Shown piece by piece: positions 38,537-48,390 of a stretch of 64,000 nucleotides of DNA. Position 1 is the stretch's first letter. Each line of letters begins with the position of its first letter. The translations under genes were made by a program, and so were the position numbers. Source of the DNA: Nitritalea halalkaliphila LW7 (GTDB taxonomy: Bacteria > Bacteroidota > Bacteroidia > Cytophagales > Cyclobacteriaceae). The notes beneath the pieces were generated by a model. It ran no database searches. It worked only from the letters and a program-made list of their open reading frames with translations, and was not told the origin of the DNA. Location of the stretch: positions 62,001-126,000 of the forward strand of contig NZ_AJYA01000002.1 of assembly GCF_000265075.1 (NCBI RefSeq), written 5' to 3'.

Positions 38537-39454
38537 GCGTCCCGTGCTCCTCATTACGGGGGCGAATGGCCTACTCGGCCAAAAGCTCGTGGCCCAAGCT
38601 GTGCAGGAGGGACATTTTCAGGTCTTAGCAACAGGGAGAGGTGCTGCGCGCCTGCCGGAGGAGTCGCTACAGGGCGTGCACTGGGAGCAAATGGATGTGG
38701 AGCAGGAAGCGGATGTTATGGGCGTCTTCCAAAAGTGGCGCCCCTCGGTATGCATCCATACCGCAGCTATGACGCAGGTGGACGACTGCGAAACAGCGCG
38801 CCAGGCGGCCTATCGGGCGAATGTAGAGGCAGTGGCGCATATCATTCGCGCCTGTGAGCAGGCAGATACGCACCTGATTCATCTGTCGACAGATTTTATT
38901 TTTGATGGAGCTGATGGCCCCTATGACGAGGAAGCAGCGCCGAATCCAGTGAATTACTATGGGGAAACCAAGTTAGCAGCTGAGCGCTTGGTGCAGGCAG
39001 CAGCTTGTCCCTGGGCGATCGTGCGGACTGTCCTGGTGTATGGGATCGCGCATGATATGAGTCGCTCGAATATCATCCTTTGGGTGAAGGCTTCTCTGGA
39101 ACAAGGGAAAAAGATACAGGTGGTAGACGATCAGTGGCGTACACCGACGCTGGCAGAGGATTTGGCAGATGGCTGTCTTCGGATAGCGGCGCAGGCGCCA
39201 AAGGGATTTTTAATATTTCGGGGGAAGACTTTATAAGTCCCTATGCTATGGCGCAGCAGACAGCAGCCTATTTCGGCTTAGATGCCTCACTTATTCAGCG
39301 AGCGGACAGCAGCATCTTTACACAGCCGGCAAAACGCCCGCCAGTGACAGGATTTTCTTTGGAAAAAGCAAAAAAAGAATTGGGCTACCAGCCTAAAAGT
39401 TTTATGGACGGGATTGCTATTTTATCAAAACAACTTAAATTAGCCCGTTCGTAA
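38514..39454 (+). CDS. RmlD-like dTDP-4-dehydrorhamnose reductase family protein (one frameshift)
   Basis: A short-chain dehydrogenase of about 313 residues. The ATG at 38514 gives MATPTENKRPVLLITGANGLLGQKLV with a GxxGxxG NAD(P) motif, preceding IHTAAMTQVDDCETARQAAY, LSTDFIFDG and YGETKLAAERLV (Tyr-x3-Lys catalytic pair). This is the RmlD/StrL branch. At about 39201 one A is missing; the frame resumes as GIFNISGEDFISPYAMAQ and ends with KKELGYQPKSF. It starts 23 bases inside the cyclophilin gene and ends the operon. Confidence 0.88.
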
Positions 39455-39489
39455 AGAATAATTAATTTCACTAAAACGTTTACATTCTT

Positions 39490-40878
39490 ATGGCAATGAG
39501 TGCTGACACTCAGGGTAGGGGCCAGTTTGGGTCTCGACTAGGGTTTATAATGGCTGCAGCCGGGTCGGCGGTTGGCTTAGGTAACATCTGGAGGTTTCCG
39601 TACATTACAGGTGAAAATGGAGGGGGCGCTTTTGTCTTTGTATATGCGATCTGTGTGGTACTCATCGGTTTACCGCTCCTGATGAATGAAATTTCCTTAG
39701 GTAGATTATCAGGAAAAAACCCCATCGGAGCGATTCGCGCCACAGGTGGAAATAAGTTTTGGCAAATCGCAGGTGGGCTCTGTATCCTCGTTTGTTTTTG
39801 TGTATTGAGTTATTACTCGGTAATCGCTGGCTGGACGATCGGTTATATCTTTACTGAGCTGATAGACATTCCTGTAGATTTTAAAGAATTTCAAAGCACA
39901 CCGGCTTATGTAGTCCCGCTGTGCTTTTTGTTTATCTTCATGACCATCGGCGTCGTGCTCGGTGGTGTTTCGGGTGGTATCGAGAAGGCAGCGAAGTTTT
40001 TGATGCCTGTACTTCTGATCATCGTGGTTTTTATCGCAGGTAGAGCGGTTACCTTAGAAGGTGCTTCTGCGGGTATCGAGTATTATTTAAAGCCTGACTT
40101 TTCTAAAATTACGGGTAAAACCATCCTTCAAGCACTTGGACAGGCGTTCTTTTCTATGTCTGTAGGATGGGGGCTTATGATCACGTTCGGTTCCTACTTG
40201 CCGCGCAAGGCAAATATCGTGGGGTCCGCGGGCTGGATCGCGGGCATGGACGGCATAGTCGCTCTATTAGGGGGCTTGATGGTATTCCCAGCGCTTTTTG
40301 CACTACTTCCGGGTAAAGATCCTGCGGGTGGACCTGCGCTGGTATTCGATGTACTGCCGAAAGTATTCGACGCGATGCCTGGCGGCAATATCGTCGGTGC
40401 ACTTTTCTTCTTGCTCCTCCTGGTAGCTGCCCTTACTTCTAGTATTTCTATGCTGGAGGTTCCCGTAGCCTTCTTTATCGATGAGAAAAAGTGGAGCCGT
40501 CAGAAGGCTGCTTGGACTGTAGGTATAGCTGCCATGGCACTTTCTATCCCATCTGCACTCTCTTCTATCGATGGTAACTTCTTTAGTACCATTACCTTTA
40601 AACTTGGGGGGAATGTACAAACCGGGTTCTTTGATATCATGGACTTTGTCTTTGGAACTTTTGCCGTCGTACTGATCTGTTTCATGCTTAGCCTGTACAC
40701 AGGCTGGGCGAAGAAAATCGGCACCTTCGCAGATGAATTAGCCAGCGGCTCTCCAGAGTTTAAAGGCTTTTTACGTGGCGCTTGGATCTTCTTTATTAAG
40801 TGGGTATGTCCATTGATCATCGCCCTTGTATTATTAGATACGCTCGGTGCCTTCGGTACCCCACAAGAGGGAGGTTGA
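39490..40878 (+). CDS. sodium-dependent transporter, NSS family
   Basis: A 462-residue LeuT/SNF-type symporter with 11-12 predicted helices. The first helix carries the sodium- and substrate-binding sequence GSAVGLGNIWRFPYITGENGGG in consecutive parts; NPIGAIR and SVGWGLMITFGSYLPR (TM6-7 region) follow the family. It imports an amino acid or related amine with Na+. The substrate cannot be assigned. It follows the reductase after 35 bases and is closed by a strong stem with T-run. Confidence 0.92.
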   Translation: MAMSADTQGRGQFGSRLGFIMAAAGSAVGLGNIWRFPYITGENGGGAFVFVYAICVVLIGLPLLMNEISLGRLSGKNPIGAIRATGGNKFWQIAGGLCILVCFCVLSYYSVIAGWTIGYIFTELIDIPVDFKEFQSTPAYVVPLCFLFIFMTIGVVLGGVSGGIEKAAKFLMPVLLIIVVFIAGRAVTLEGASAGIEYYLKPDFSKITGKTILQALGQAFFSMSVGWGLMITFGSYLPRKANIVGSAGWIAGMDGIVALLGGLMVFPALFALLPGKDPAGGPALVFDVLPKVFDAMPGGNIVGALFFLLLLVAALTSSISMLEVPVAFFIDEKKWSRQKAAWTVGIAAMALSIPSALSSIDGNFFSTITFKLGGNVQTGFFDIMDFVFGTFAVVLICFMLSLYTGWAKKIGTFADELASGSPEFKGFLRGAWIFFIKWVCPLIIALVLLDTLGAFGTPQEGG

Positions 40879-40905
40879 TCCCCGTTTCATCAGATAGCAT
40901 TTAAT

Positions 40906-40957
40906 AAAAAAAAGTCCCTTTCAAGTAGCTGCTTGTTAGGGGCTTTTCTTTTTTTTA
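40906..40957. terminator. terminator after the NSS transporter
   Basis: AAAAGTCCCT and AGGGGCTTTT pair (one G-U), with an inner CAAG/CTTG stem, A's before and a long T-run after. It can work in both directions. Confidence 0.88.
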
Positions 40958-41111
40958 TTAAGATTTTTTAACAGATTTGCTCGTTTTGGCCTTTTTTATG
41001 CTCTTTGGTAAATCTGAAAGATACTGGAGGCACGTTACTTGATAACTATATCACTTCCAGTGCGTTTTTAACTTTACAAGCAACTAATACTCACACACAA
41101 TCAGACACATT

Positions 41112-41686
41112 ATGAAAAAACTAATGGTTGTAGCCCTGCTCCTCATGGGCTTTGCCGCACAGGCACAAGAATTTTCTATCGGTCCTAAAGTAGGAGTTAA
41201 TCAGGGCAATATCCGCGTGAATGGCGCAGGTTTCGAGTCTGGGGATGCGCAGTTAGGCTATCATGTGGGTGCATTTATTCGCTTAGGCGGCAATTCACTG
41301 TTTGTTCAGCCGGAGGTGCTATTCACGAATACGGGAGGAGAAATTTTAGCGGATGTAAACGGGGATCAGTTTCGTTTAACGCTAGTTTTAATCGTTTAGA
41401 TGTTCCGTTTATGGTAGGCTTTAAGCTAGCGAATTTTTTCCGCATTCAGGCAGGTCCTGTAGCCAGCTTCCTAATAGATGGTAATATAGCGGATGCACCT
41501 TCGGATATCTCTTTTAATAACACCACCTTCGGCTACCAGGCGGGTATCGGTGTGGATATCGGGAACATGATTATTGATTTTAAATACGAAGGTCCCTTTG
41601 GGCGTATCGCCCAAGGTATCGATGGCTTTAATACCGACCAGCGGCAGAATCAGCTGATCCTCTCCGTAGGCTTTAGATTATTCTAA
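41112..41686 (+). CDS. outer-membrane beta-barrel protein, PorT-like (one frameshift)
   Basis: A barrel of about 191 residues with a signal peptide (MKKLMVVALLLMGFAAQAQ) and the start EFSIGPKVGVNQGNI typical of PorT/opacity-like barrels of Bacteroidota. One T missing near 41375 breaks it after GDQFR; the frame resumes as NASFNRLDVPFMVGFKL and ends in LILSVGFRLF, a C-terminal Phe used for BAM-dependent insertion. A CCTTTGGGC/GCCCAAAGG palindrome lies at 41596-41618. Function unknown. TAACTTTA at 41069-41076 may be its promoter. Confidence 0.85.
41596..41618. repeat. palindrome inside the barrel gene
   Basis: CCTTTGGGC and GCCCAAAGG (9 bp perfect) around GTATC. It encodes PFGRIAQG. It has the same TTTG-GGC...GCC-CAAA core as the palindrome in the mhqD-like gene. 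Confidence 0.8.
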
Positions 41687-41696
41687 GCAGGTTTCG

Positions 41697-41704
41697 TATC
41701 TTTG
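41697..41704 (+). promoter_or_regulatory. candidate divIC promoter (TATCTTTG)
   Basis: TATCTTTG matches TAnnTTTG and ends 24 bases before the divIC ATG, directly after the barrel gene stop. No strong -33 TTG is visible. Confidence 0.5.
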
Positions 41705-41728
41705 CCCTGAGCATTAGAAGCAAAAATT

Positions 41729-42018
41729 ATGAGGGAGATAAAATGGAAAGACAGCCGTCAAATTTACTGGATATTACTTCTGGTGTTTGGGGTATGGATT
41801 TCCTTTTTTGATGCAGCAGTTTACGCGTACAGCTGGATTTATGGAAGACGAAGCGCTCCTTAGAGAAGCGTAAGGCGTACTATGAGTCCCGGATGGAGCA
41901 GCTGATTCAGGAGCGCGAGGAGCTCTTAGGAAGTGATGCCCTACTCGAAAAATATGCGCGCGAACGTTATTTTATGAAAAAAGCGAATGAAGACGTGTAT
42001 GTCGTGGAAGAAAATTAG
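41729..42018 (+). CDS. DivIC/FtsB septum-formation protein (one frameshift)
   Basis: A short bitopic divisome protein of about 96 residues that is broken here and so easily missed. The first frame gives MREIKWKDSRQIYWILLLVFGVWISFFDA (a membrane helix after a short cytoplasmic tail, given here in one run of the FtsB/DivIC style). After a base lost near 41813 the second frame continues VQLDLWKTKRSLEKRKAY, a coiled coil, and LLGSDALLEKYARERYFMKK followed by ANEDVYVVEEN, the FtsB/DivIC signature end. Its stop (42016-42018) lies inside the next gene. Confidence 0.85.
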
Positions 42019-42547
42019 TCTTGCTCTCCTTTTCGGTCTAGTACTTTCTATAGGGATGGAGGTACAGGCGCAGCGGTTTATAGATCCACAGGACTCTCCC
42101 CCTTTTAAAGACCGCCTGTATTATGGGGCGAATCTCTCCCTACAGTTCGGGACGATCACTTTTATAGATGTCTCTCCTCTGGCAGGAGTGATGATCACCG
42201 ATAAGTTTTCGGCAGGATTAGGGGCTACGTACCAGTACTTTAACGATAGGCGCTTTATCGGAGGGGATCAAAGTATCTTCGGTGGGCGGATTTTTACACG
42301 CTACAACCTGTTTCCCAATATCTTCGCTCATGCCGAATACGAGTCATTAAACTTAGATGTGTTTAACAGGCAGTCCGAGACGTTTCAGCGCGAATGGGTG
42401 CCCGGGCTTTTCGTTGGGGCTGGTTACTTCGTTCCGTATGGAGAGCGTGGAGGGGCTAATTTCAAGCTGCTCTTCAACCTGCTGTATGACAATTTGCGCT
42501 CACCGTATGCTGAACCATTCGTGATTCGTGTGGGTTTTGTTTTGTAA
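41999..42547 (+). CDS. predicted outer-membrane protein, unknown function
   Basis: A protein of about 182 residues with a signal peptide (MSWKKISLALLFGLVLS, ending VQAQ). The mature part is rich in alternating beta strands (LYYGANLSLQFGTITFID, GLGATYQYF, VGAGYFVPYGERGG) and ends PFVIRVGFVL, a barrel pattern. The start at 41999 overlaps the end of divIC by 20 bases; an alternative ATG at 41987 is possible. I do not recognise a named family. cysE follows after 28 bases. Confidence 0.78.
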   Translation: MSWKKISLALLFGLVLSIGMEVQAQRFIDPQDSPPFKDRLYYGANLSLQFGTITFIDVSPLAGVMITDKFSAGLGATYQYFNDRRFIGGDQSIFGGRIFTRYNLFPNIFAHAEYESLNLDVFNRQSETFQREWVPGLFVGAGYFVPYGERGGANFKLLFNLLYDNLRSPYAEPFVIRVGFVL

Positions 42548-42575
42548 CGAAACGAAGCTTACCACCCCCTAAAGC

Positions 42576-43403
42576 ATGTCTGATTTTACCCGAAAACTAT
42601 TTAAAGCCCATCAAGCTTGCCCTGACTGCCCTTCCCCTCAGGCGGTGCATCAGTATTTCGAGCAGCTGATGGCGCTCTTATTTCCGGAATACACTTTGGA
42701 GATTTTGCGCAGCGAGACTGCTGTCCAGGCAGGACTTTTGCGCTTAGAATATGAGTTAGAGCAGCTACTGCTTCGCAATAAACACCTGGTGTCCACCCCT
42801 GCTTCGGAGGTGGTCGCTACATTTTTTAGTCAGCTAGAAGAAATTTACGATGCTATCCAGCAGGATATCGATGCGATGTATGCGGGGGATCCTGCGGCCA
42901 AGTCGCGAACGGAAATTTTAAGAAGCTATCCGGGGTTTTATGCCATCGCCGCCTATCGGGTGGCGCATGCGCTCCATCACCTCGGCGTGCGGATGATTCC
43001 GCGTATGCTTACGGAAATCGCTCATAGCAAAACCGGTATCGACATACACCCGGGCGCTGAGATCGGTGCGCACTTCTGTATCGACCATGGTACGGGTATT
43101 GTCATCGGCGAAACGACGAAGATCGGTGCACATGTGAAAATTTATCAGGGGGTTACTCTGGGTGCCCTCAGCGTGGATAAGGCCGACGCGGATAAAAAGC
43201 GTCACCCGACCATCGAGGAGGGAGTGGTCATTTATGCTGGAGCCACCATTTTAGGAGGCAAGACGGTGATCGGGGCTAACTCCATCATCGGCGGGAATGT
43301 CTGGCTGACGAAAAGTGTCCCCGCTGGCAGTAAAATCTATTATCAGTCGAAAATGTACGATGCTTCCGGAGATGTCTCAGACGTCTACGTGCTGAAAACG
43401 TAA
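42576..43403 (+). CDS. cysE: serine O-acetyltransferase
   Basis: A 275-residue EpsC/CysE-type enzyme that acetylates serine for cysteine synthesis. The helical N-terminal domain (about 1-150) is followed by the left-handed beta-helix with GIDIHPGAEIGAHFCIDHGTG (active-site His in DHGTG), VIGETTKIGAHVKIYQGVTLG and the loop with KRHPTIEEGVVIYAGATILGG. The longer N-terminal domain is of the EpsC kind. It lies 8 bases before cysM, so the two pathway steps are cotranscribed. Confidence 0.95.
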   Translation: MSDFTRKLFKAHQACPDCPSPQAVHQYFEQLMALLFPEYTLEILRSETAVQAGLLRLEYELEQLLLRNKHLVSTPASEVVATFFSQLEEIYDAIQQDIDAMYAGDPAAKSRTEILRSYPGFYAIAAYRVAHALHHLGVRMIPRMLTEIAHSKTGIDIHPGAEIGAHFCIDHGTGIVIGETTKIGAHVKIYQGVTLGALSVDKADADKKRHPTIEEGVVIYAGATILGGKTVIGANSIIGGNVWLTKSVPAGSKIYYQSKMYDASGDVSDVYVLKT

Positions 43404-43411
43404 AGCGAATC

Positions 43412-44316
43412 ATGAAAAAATTAACGGACCTGATCGGAGGCACGCCTCTGGTGGCCTTACAGCGCATTCCCACCCGCCCATCCGTGAAAATCTACTGCAA
43501 GCTGGAGGGGCAGAATCCCGCAGGAAGTGTAAAAGACCGTGCGGCATTTAACATGATTCAGGCAGCTTTAGAGCGCGGGGAGCTTCAGCGAGGAAGTCAT
43601 CTCATCGAGGCCACCAGTGGAAATACCGGTATCGCATTAGCCATGGCAGCGAATCTCCTGGGCGTCAAAATGACTTTAGTGATGCCCGAAAATGCTACTC
43701 GGGAGCGTGTGCTCTCCATGGAAGCCTATGGTGCCCGCGTTTTACTCACAGATGCGCAGGGGGGGATCGAGTATGCCCGCACCTTTGCCGAAGGCCTACG
43801 CGACAGGGAAGGCTACTTTATGCTGAATCAGTTCGCGAATCCTGATAATTACCGCGCCCATTATAAGACCACGGGCCCTGAAATCTGGAAGGATACGGAG
43901 GGCAAGGTCACCCACTTCGTCTCTGCCATGGGGACTACCGGTACCATTATGGGGGTGAGCCAGTATCTAAAGGAACAGAATCCTGCGATCCAAATCGTGG
44001 GTACCCAACCTACGGAGGCTCCAGCATCCCGGGAATTCGACGCTGGTCGCCAGAGTTTTTACCCCAGATTTTTGATCCTTCTCGTGTGGATCGGGTGATC
44101 GATGTGAGTGAGGCCGAGGCCAAAGCCATGACGCGAAGGATGGCGCTGGAGGAGGGGATTCTCGCGGGGATGAGCAGTGGAGGGGCGCTTTGTGCGGCTT
44201 TAAAGCTCGCCGAGGAGCTGGAGGAAGGGCTCATCGTAGCGATCACCTGCGATAGAGGCGATCGCTACCTGAGCAGTGATCTCTTTGCGCCGGAGGCGGA
44301 AAAGCCAGCGGGCTAA
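43412..44316 (+). CDS. cysM: cysteine synthase, CysM-like (one frameshift)
   Basis: A PLP enzyme making cysteine from O-acetylserine and sulfide (or thiosulfate). The PLP lysine is K41 in AGSVKDRAAF; EATSGNTGIALA is the substrate loop and SAMGTTGTIMGVSQYL the phosphate loop. A lost G near 44017 breaks it after QPTE; the restored frame reads GSSIPGIRRWSPEFLPQIF, which is the CysM-type version, and ends SSGGALCAALKLAEEL with VAITCDRGDRYLS. It directly follows cysE. Confidence 0.93.
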
Positions 44317-44326
44317 AAACCTGCCA

Positions 44327-45403
44327 TTAAAGGGGCAGCGCTACGCCCATAGATTTTCCAAGGGCCTGCAAATCACTGATAACGGGGTCTAGAAGCGGGA
44401 TGCCCTGCCGTGTGCGCTCGGCTTCTAATAGGCGCTCGGGCTCTCCGGGGATAAGTACCCGCTCGGCGCCTTCCACAGTCTGGGCGGATGAAAAGCGTCG
44501 AATCCACTGATCCATGTGCTGCTTAAACGTCTCCGCCGGGCGGAAGGCGTCCACGCGCATGGCGCCGAAAAAGTGGCCGAGACCCTCTCCGACGGGGTTG
44601 GGATCCGGCTCTAAAAATGCGACGAAAGGGGGTACCCAAGGGCCATAATTCGCACCTGACAGCACAGCGGAAAAGATATCCACGATGGCACCTAAGGCAT
44701 AACCTTTATGTGAGCCATGTTCTCGGTCTCCTCCTAAGGGCAGCAGTGCGCCTCCTTTTTTCACCCATGTGCATCCTGTGTGGGCAGTCCCGCGGCGTCT
44801 TGGATCCAGCCTCGGGTGCGTCTTGGCCCTTACGCATTAAGATTTCTAGTTTGCCATTCGCGGCTGTGGTGGTGGCCATGTCGGCGACGAAAGGGGCCTC
44901 TTCTCCGGCAGGGATCGCCACGGCTATGGGGTTTGTGCCCAGTAGGCGTTCGCGCGAAAAGGTCGGGCTTACCAGTGGACTGGCATTCGTCATGGCGATG
45001 CCGATCATGTCTGCCTGCAGCCCCATCATGGCATGATAGCCAGCGATGCCGTAGTGATTGCTGTTTTTAACACTCACCCAGCCGGTCCCTGCGCCTTCGG
45101 CCTTGCGCATGGCTACTTTCATGGCAAAGGGACCGACCACCAGGCCAAGCCCTCCATCACCATCTACTACGGCAGTGCTGGGAGTTTCATGAATCACCTG
45201 TATGTTCGGGCGGGCATTAATTCTGCCTTTTCCCAGAGCCGCACATAGCCACTCAGGCGGGCGACGCCATGGGAGTCTACTCCCCGCAGATCTGCGCTTA
45301 GCAAGACACGGGCGGCAAGCTCCGCCTCCGGTTCCGGACATGTCATTTGGAGGAAAACGGACTTCGTAAAATCAAATAATGTAGCGTAGGAAAGTAGCTG
45401 CAT
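44327..45403 (-). CDS. Ldh-family malate/L-lactate/ureidoglycolate dehydrogenase (three frameshifts)
   Basis: A member of the Ldh_2 family (NAD(P)-dependent 2-oxoacid reductases such as YbiC, AllD, malate dehydrogenase of archaeal type). The protein appears in four pieces: LSADLRGVDSHGVARLSGY, then after a break near 45229 RPNIQVIHETPSTAVVDGDGG, VKNSNHYGIAGYHAMM and NPIAVAIPAG, then breaks near 44808 and 44765, then DREHGSHKGYALGAIVDIFS and a normal end. Three breaks in one non-essential gene might also mean decay, but all look like single-base homopolymer losses. It is 10 bases from the convergent cysM. Confidence 0.85.
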
Positions 45404-45419
45404 AGCATCTTTTTTAGGG

Positions 45420-45461
45420 GCGCATGGCGCAAAAATCGGGCAATTCTTTGCGCCCCGCGCG
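45420..45461. repeat. inverted repeat between ppx and the Ldh-family gene
   Basis: GCGC-AT-GGCGCAAA faces TTTGCGCC-CC-GCGC across a 13-base loop: 8 perfect pairs plus a 4-pair outer stem. No U-run follows on the minus strand. It occupies nearly the whole gap between the two minus-strand genes and could be an mRNA-stabilising or attenuation stem. Confidence 0.65.
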
Positions 45462-46418
45462 TCAAGAAATAAGGGTGGAATTAAATATACGTGCTACAGC
45501 ACCCTCTTTAAGGGCATAGCTGGTGCAGGTGATCGGGGCTTCAGGGAGTAGGGTGAGGATATGGTCGATGAGGCAAATGGCTACCACGATCATATCAGCA
45601 CGCATGGGAATCATACCGGGTAGTTGCAGGCGTGCCTCGCGATCACTTTCCAGGATCTTTTTAGCCATTTTCTGGTAGCGTTCGAGGGGGAGCGCATGTG
45701 TCAAGTATTTTTCTCGCTTATGGGGCTGGCCCTTAGCTGCGGCGGCGCGGTCCATGTCGTGCAGGGTGTCGAAGGTTCCGGAAGCCCCTACCAGTCTTTT
45801 GGGCTGATAGTGCTGGATGGCTTCGGCTAGAGGGAGCAAAGCCTCCTGGAGGTAGCAGTGCAGGTCTTGCTGTTCGCTGGGAAGTAGACGCGCCTCGGGT
45901 TGGTGAAAGCGATCCATCAGGCGCTGTCCGCCGATTTCAAAGCTCTGTTTCCAGTCCACACGCTCTTCGCTACCGATGATAAACTCCACCGAGCCACCGC
46001 CTATATCCATCATGAGTGCGCGTTCTCCTTTTAGAGCGCCAGAGAGGCGGATCCCCTCATAGATGAGTAGGGCTTCCGTGTCGCCGTCTATAATTTGGAT
46101 GTCAAAACCAAAGCGCTGGCGTACTTGTAGCAAAAAATCCCCGCTATTGCGTGCATTTCTAAGGGCACTGGTGCCGAAAACCTGTAGATGCGTCACTTCT
46201 TCGGCTGCTAGCAGCTGGGCGAAATGCTGGAGGGTGTGCAGCCCCCTTTTCATGGCAGCCTCGCTGAGGATGTTTTTAGAAATACCACCCTCGCCCAGTT
46301 TAACTGGAATTTTTTCTTTGTATACCGTGCGAAAGTGCTGCTGCTCAAGGAGCTCGACGATGAGCAGGTGGAAGGTATTCGTTCCCAGATCGATAATGGC
46401 GGCTTTGGAGAAGCTCAT
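45462..46418 (-). CDS. Ppx/GppA-family exopolyphosphatase/pppGpp phosphatase
   Basis: A 318-residue member of the sugar kinase/Hsp70 superfamily. The phosphate-1 loop is AAIIDLGTNTFHLLI, the second MMDIGGGSVEFIIG, with FGTSALRNARNSGDFL and LVGASGTFDTLHDMDR further on. The length fits the short two-domain Ppx/GppA of Bacteroidota. It would hydrolyse polyphosphate or pppGpp; which one cannot be told. It is upstream of the Ldh-family gene on the minus strand, 58 bases apart. Confidence 0.92.
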   Translation of the reverse strand: MSFSKAAIIDLGTNTFHLLIVELLEQQHFRTVYKEKIPVKLGEGGISKNILSEAAMKRGLHTLQHFAQLLAAEEVTHLQVFGTSALRNARNSGDFLLQVRQRFGFDIQIIDGDTEALLIYEGIRLSGALKGERALMMDIGGGSVEFIIGSEERVDWKQSFEIGGQRLMDRFHQPEARLLPSEQQDLHCYLQEALLPLAEAIQHYQPKRLVGASGTFDTLHDMDRAAAAKGQPHKREKYLTHALPLERYQKMAKKILESDREARLQLPGMIPMRADMIVVAICLIDHILTLLPEAPITCTSYALKEGAVARIFNSTLIS

Positions 46419-46554
46419 TATGTAGATTTTTTTTCCCTGCGCGAATATAGGTAGTTATTCCATAGCTTTTGCCGTATGTATAAAAAATGCCACGAACTAT
46501 TGCAATTTATCATTCTTTTGGCAGTAAAAGTTTTAGGCGGTATCTTTTGCTGCT

Positions 46555-46562
46555 TATATTTG
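46555..46562 (+). promoter_or_regulatory. candidate promoter of the acyl-CoA carboxylase gene (TATATTTG)
   Basis: TATATTTG fits TAnnTTTG, 21 bases before the ATG at 46584. The -33 region is T-rich (GTTTTAGG) without a clean TTG. Confidence 0.5.
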
Positions 46563-46583
46563 GTAAATTTAAATCGTTAGTAT

Positions 46584-48167
46584 ATGGATAGTCAGACGAA
46601 AGGTGTTTATACTTTACCCAGTAACCAAGAGAAAATAGAGCTACTGAAGAAAAAAAATGCGGAAGCACTTTTAGGGGGTGGCGAGGAGCGTATCGCGGCG
46701 CAGCATAAAAAAAGGCAAGCTTACTGCGCGCGAACGTATTCATTTACTGATGGATGAAGGCACTTCCAGGAGATCGATAAGTTCGTGATGCATCGTGCGA
46801 AAGATTTCGGATTAGATAAAACACATTATTTAGGAGACGGTGTGGTCGTGGGTTATGGGGAGGTAAACGGTCGTCTGACGTATGTGTTTTCTCAGGATTT
46901 TACTGTCTTTGGGGGCTCTCTATCTGAAACTCATGCAGAGAAAATCTGCAAAATTATGGATATGGCCATGAAGAATGGTGCTCCTGTTATCGGTCTTAAT
47001 GATTCTGGAGGGGCTCGAATCCAAGAGGGTGTGGTTTCTTTAGGAGGTTATGCGGATATTTTTTACCGGAATACGCTTGCCTCAGGGGTGATTCCGCAGA
47101 TTTCTGCCATCATGGGGCCATGTGCTGGTGGGGCAGTGTATTCGCCTGCGATTACGGACTTTATTTTAATGGTGGAGAATACCTCCTACATGTTCGTGAC
47201 TGGGCCTAACGTAGTAAAAACCGTGACGCAGGAAACAGTTACGGCAGAGGAACTGGGTGGTGCCAGTGCGCATAGTTCTAAGTCTGGCGTAACGCATTTT
47301 GCCTGCGCAAACGAACTAGCTGCGATTCAGCATATTAAAAAATTACTGAGCTATATTCCACAAAACTGCGAGGACGATGCGCCCGTGTATCCGTATGAGA
47401 TGCTGGCCTCTGAGCGCAGGGAGGTATTAGATACCCTTATTCCGGATAATCCGAACACGCCGTATGACATGCGTGAGGTGATCGCCGGCATCGTGGATGA
47501 GGAGTCTTTCTTCGAAGTGCATAAAGATTATGCGGAAAATATCGTGGTGGGCTTCGCGCGTATCGCAGGGCGTAGCATCGGTATCGTAGGGAATCAGCCA
47601 CAGGCTATGGCAGGCGTTCTCGATAACGATGCATCGGTGAAGGCTGCCCGTTTTGTGCGCTTTTGTGATAGCTTTAATGTTCCTCTGCTCGTATTAGTAG
47701 ATGTGCCGGGCTTCTTACCAGGGACAGACCAAGAGTGGAACGGGATCATTACGAATGGAGCTAAGCTACTGTATGCTTTCTCCGAGGCCACCGTGCCACG
47801 TATTACGGTGATTACACGGAAAGCGTATGGGGGTGCTTATGATGTGATGAACTCGAAGCACATCGGTGCAGACTTGAACTTTGCTTGGCCTACAGCTGAG
47901 ATCGCTGTTATGGGTGCTAAAGGTGCTGCTGAAATTATCTTCAAGCGTGAGATCGCGGAGGCAGAAGACCCTGAGGCGAAGCTGCAGGAAAAAGTAGATG
48001 AGTACACGGCGAAATTCGCGAATCCGTACCGTGCTGCACACCGCGGGTTTATCGATGAGGTAATCATGCCGGCAGAAACGCGCGAGAAACTTATCCGTGG
48101 CTTTAAGATGCTCGAAAACAAGGTGGATCAGCTTCCGAAAAAGAAGCACGGAAATATTCCTTTGTAA
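46584..48167 (+). CDS. acyl-CoA carboxylase carboxyltransferase (PccB/MmdA-like) (two frameshifts)
   Basis: The biotin-dependent carboxyltransferase beta subunit, about 527 residues, of propionyl-CoA carboxylase or methylmalonyl-CoA decarboxylase type. The start [19 protein letters not shown] and [20 protein letters not shown] are separated from the main part by an extra A near 46708 and a lost T near 46766. The main part holds the N- and C-carboxyltransferase domains, with [28 protein letters not shown] and later [16 protein letters not shown] and [11 protein letters not shown]. No biotin carboxylase or biotin carrier gene is next to it. Confidence 0.92.
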
Positions 48168-48236
48168 GGTTTCGGGACAGCCGCAGACCTGAAACGCCAT
48201 GCTCAGGTCCGCAGCCCTGTGTACCGAAGCGGATGA

Positions 48237-48266
48237 AGCCGGAGGTAAGCCTACCTTCGGCTTTTT
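48237..48266 (+). terminator. terminator after the carboxyltransferase gene
   Basis: AGCCGGAGGTA pairs with TACCTTCGGCT (11 bp, one G-U) around AGCC, followed by TTTTT. Confidence 0.9.
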
Positions 48267-48390
48267 GCGTGCATGTAGATGCAGGGATACTCCTTAGGTT
48301 CGTTCGAGTACTGAGGCAGGCATGCTAAAAGCCAGGCGGCAGGAACTCCGCCACCGCTTACGCGTTATGTAAAAGAGTAAACAGCATACG

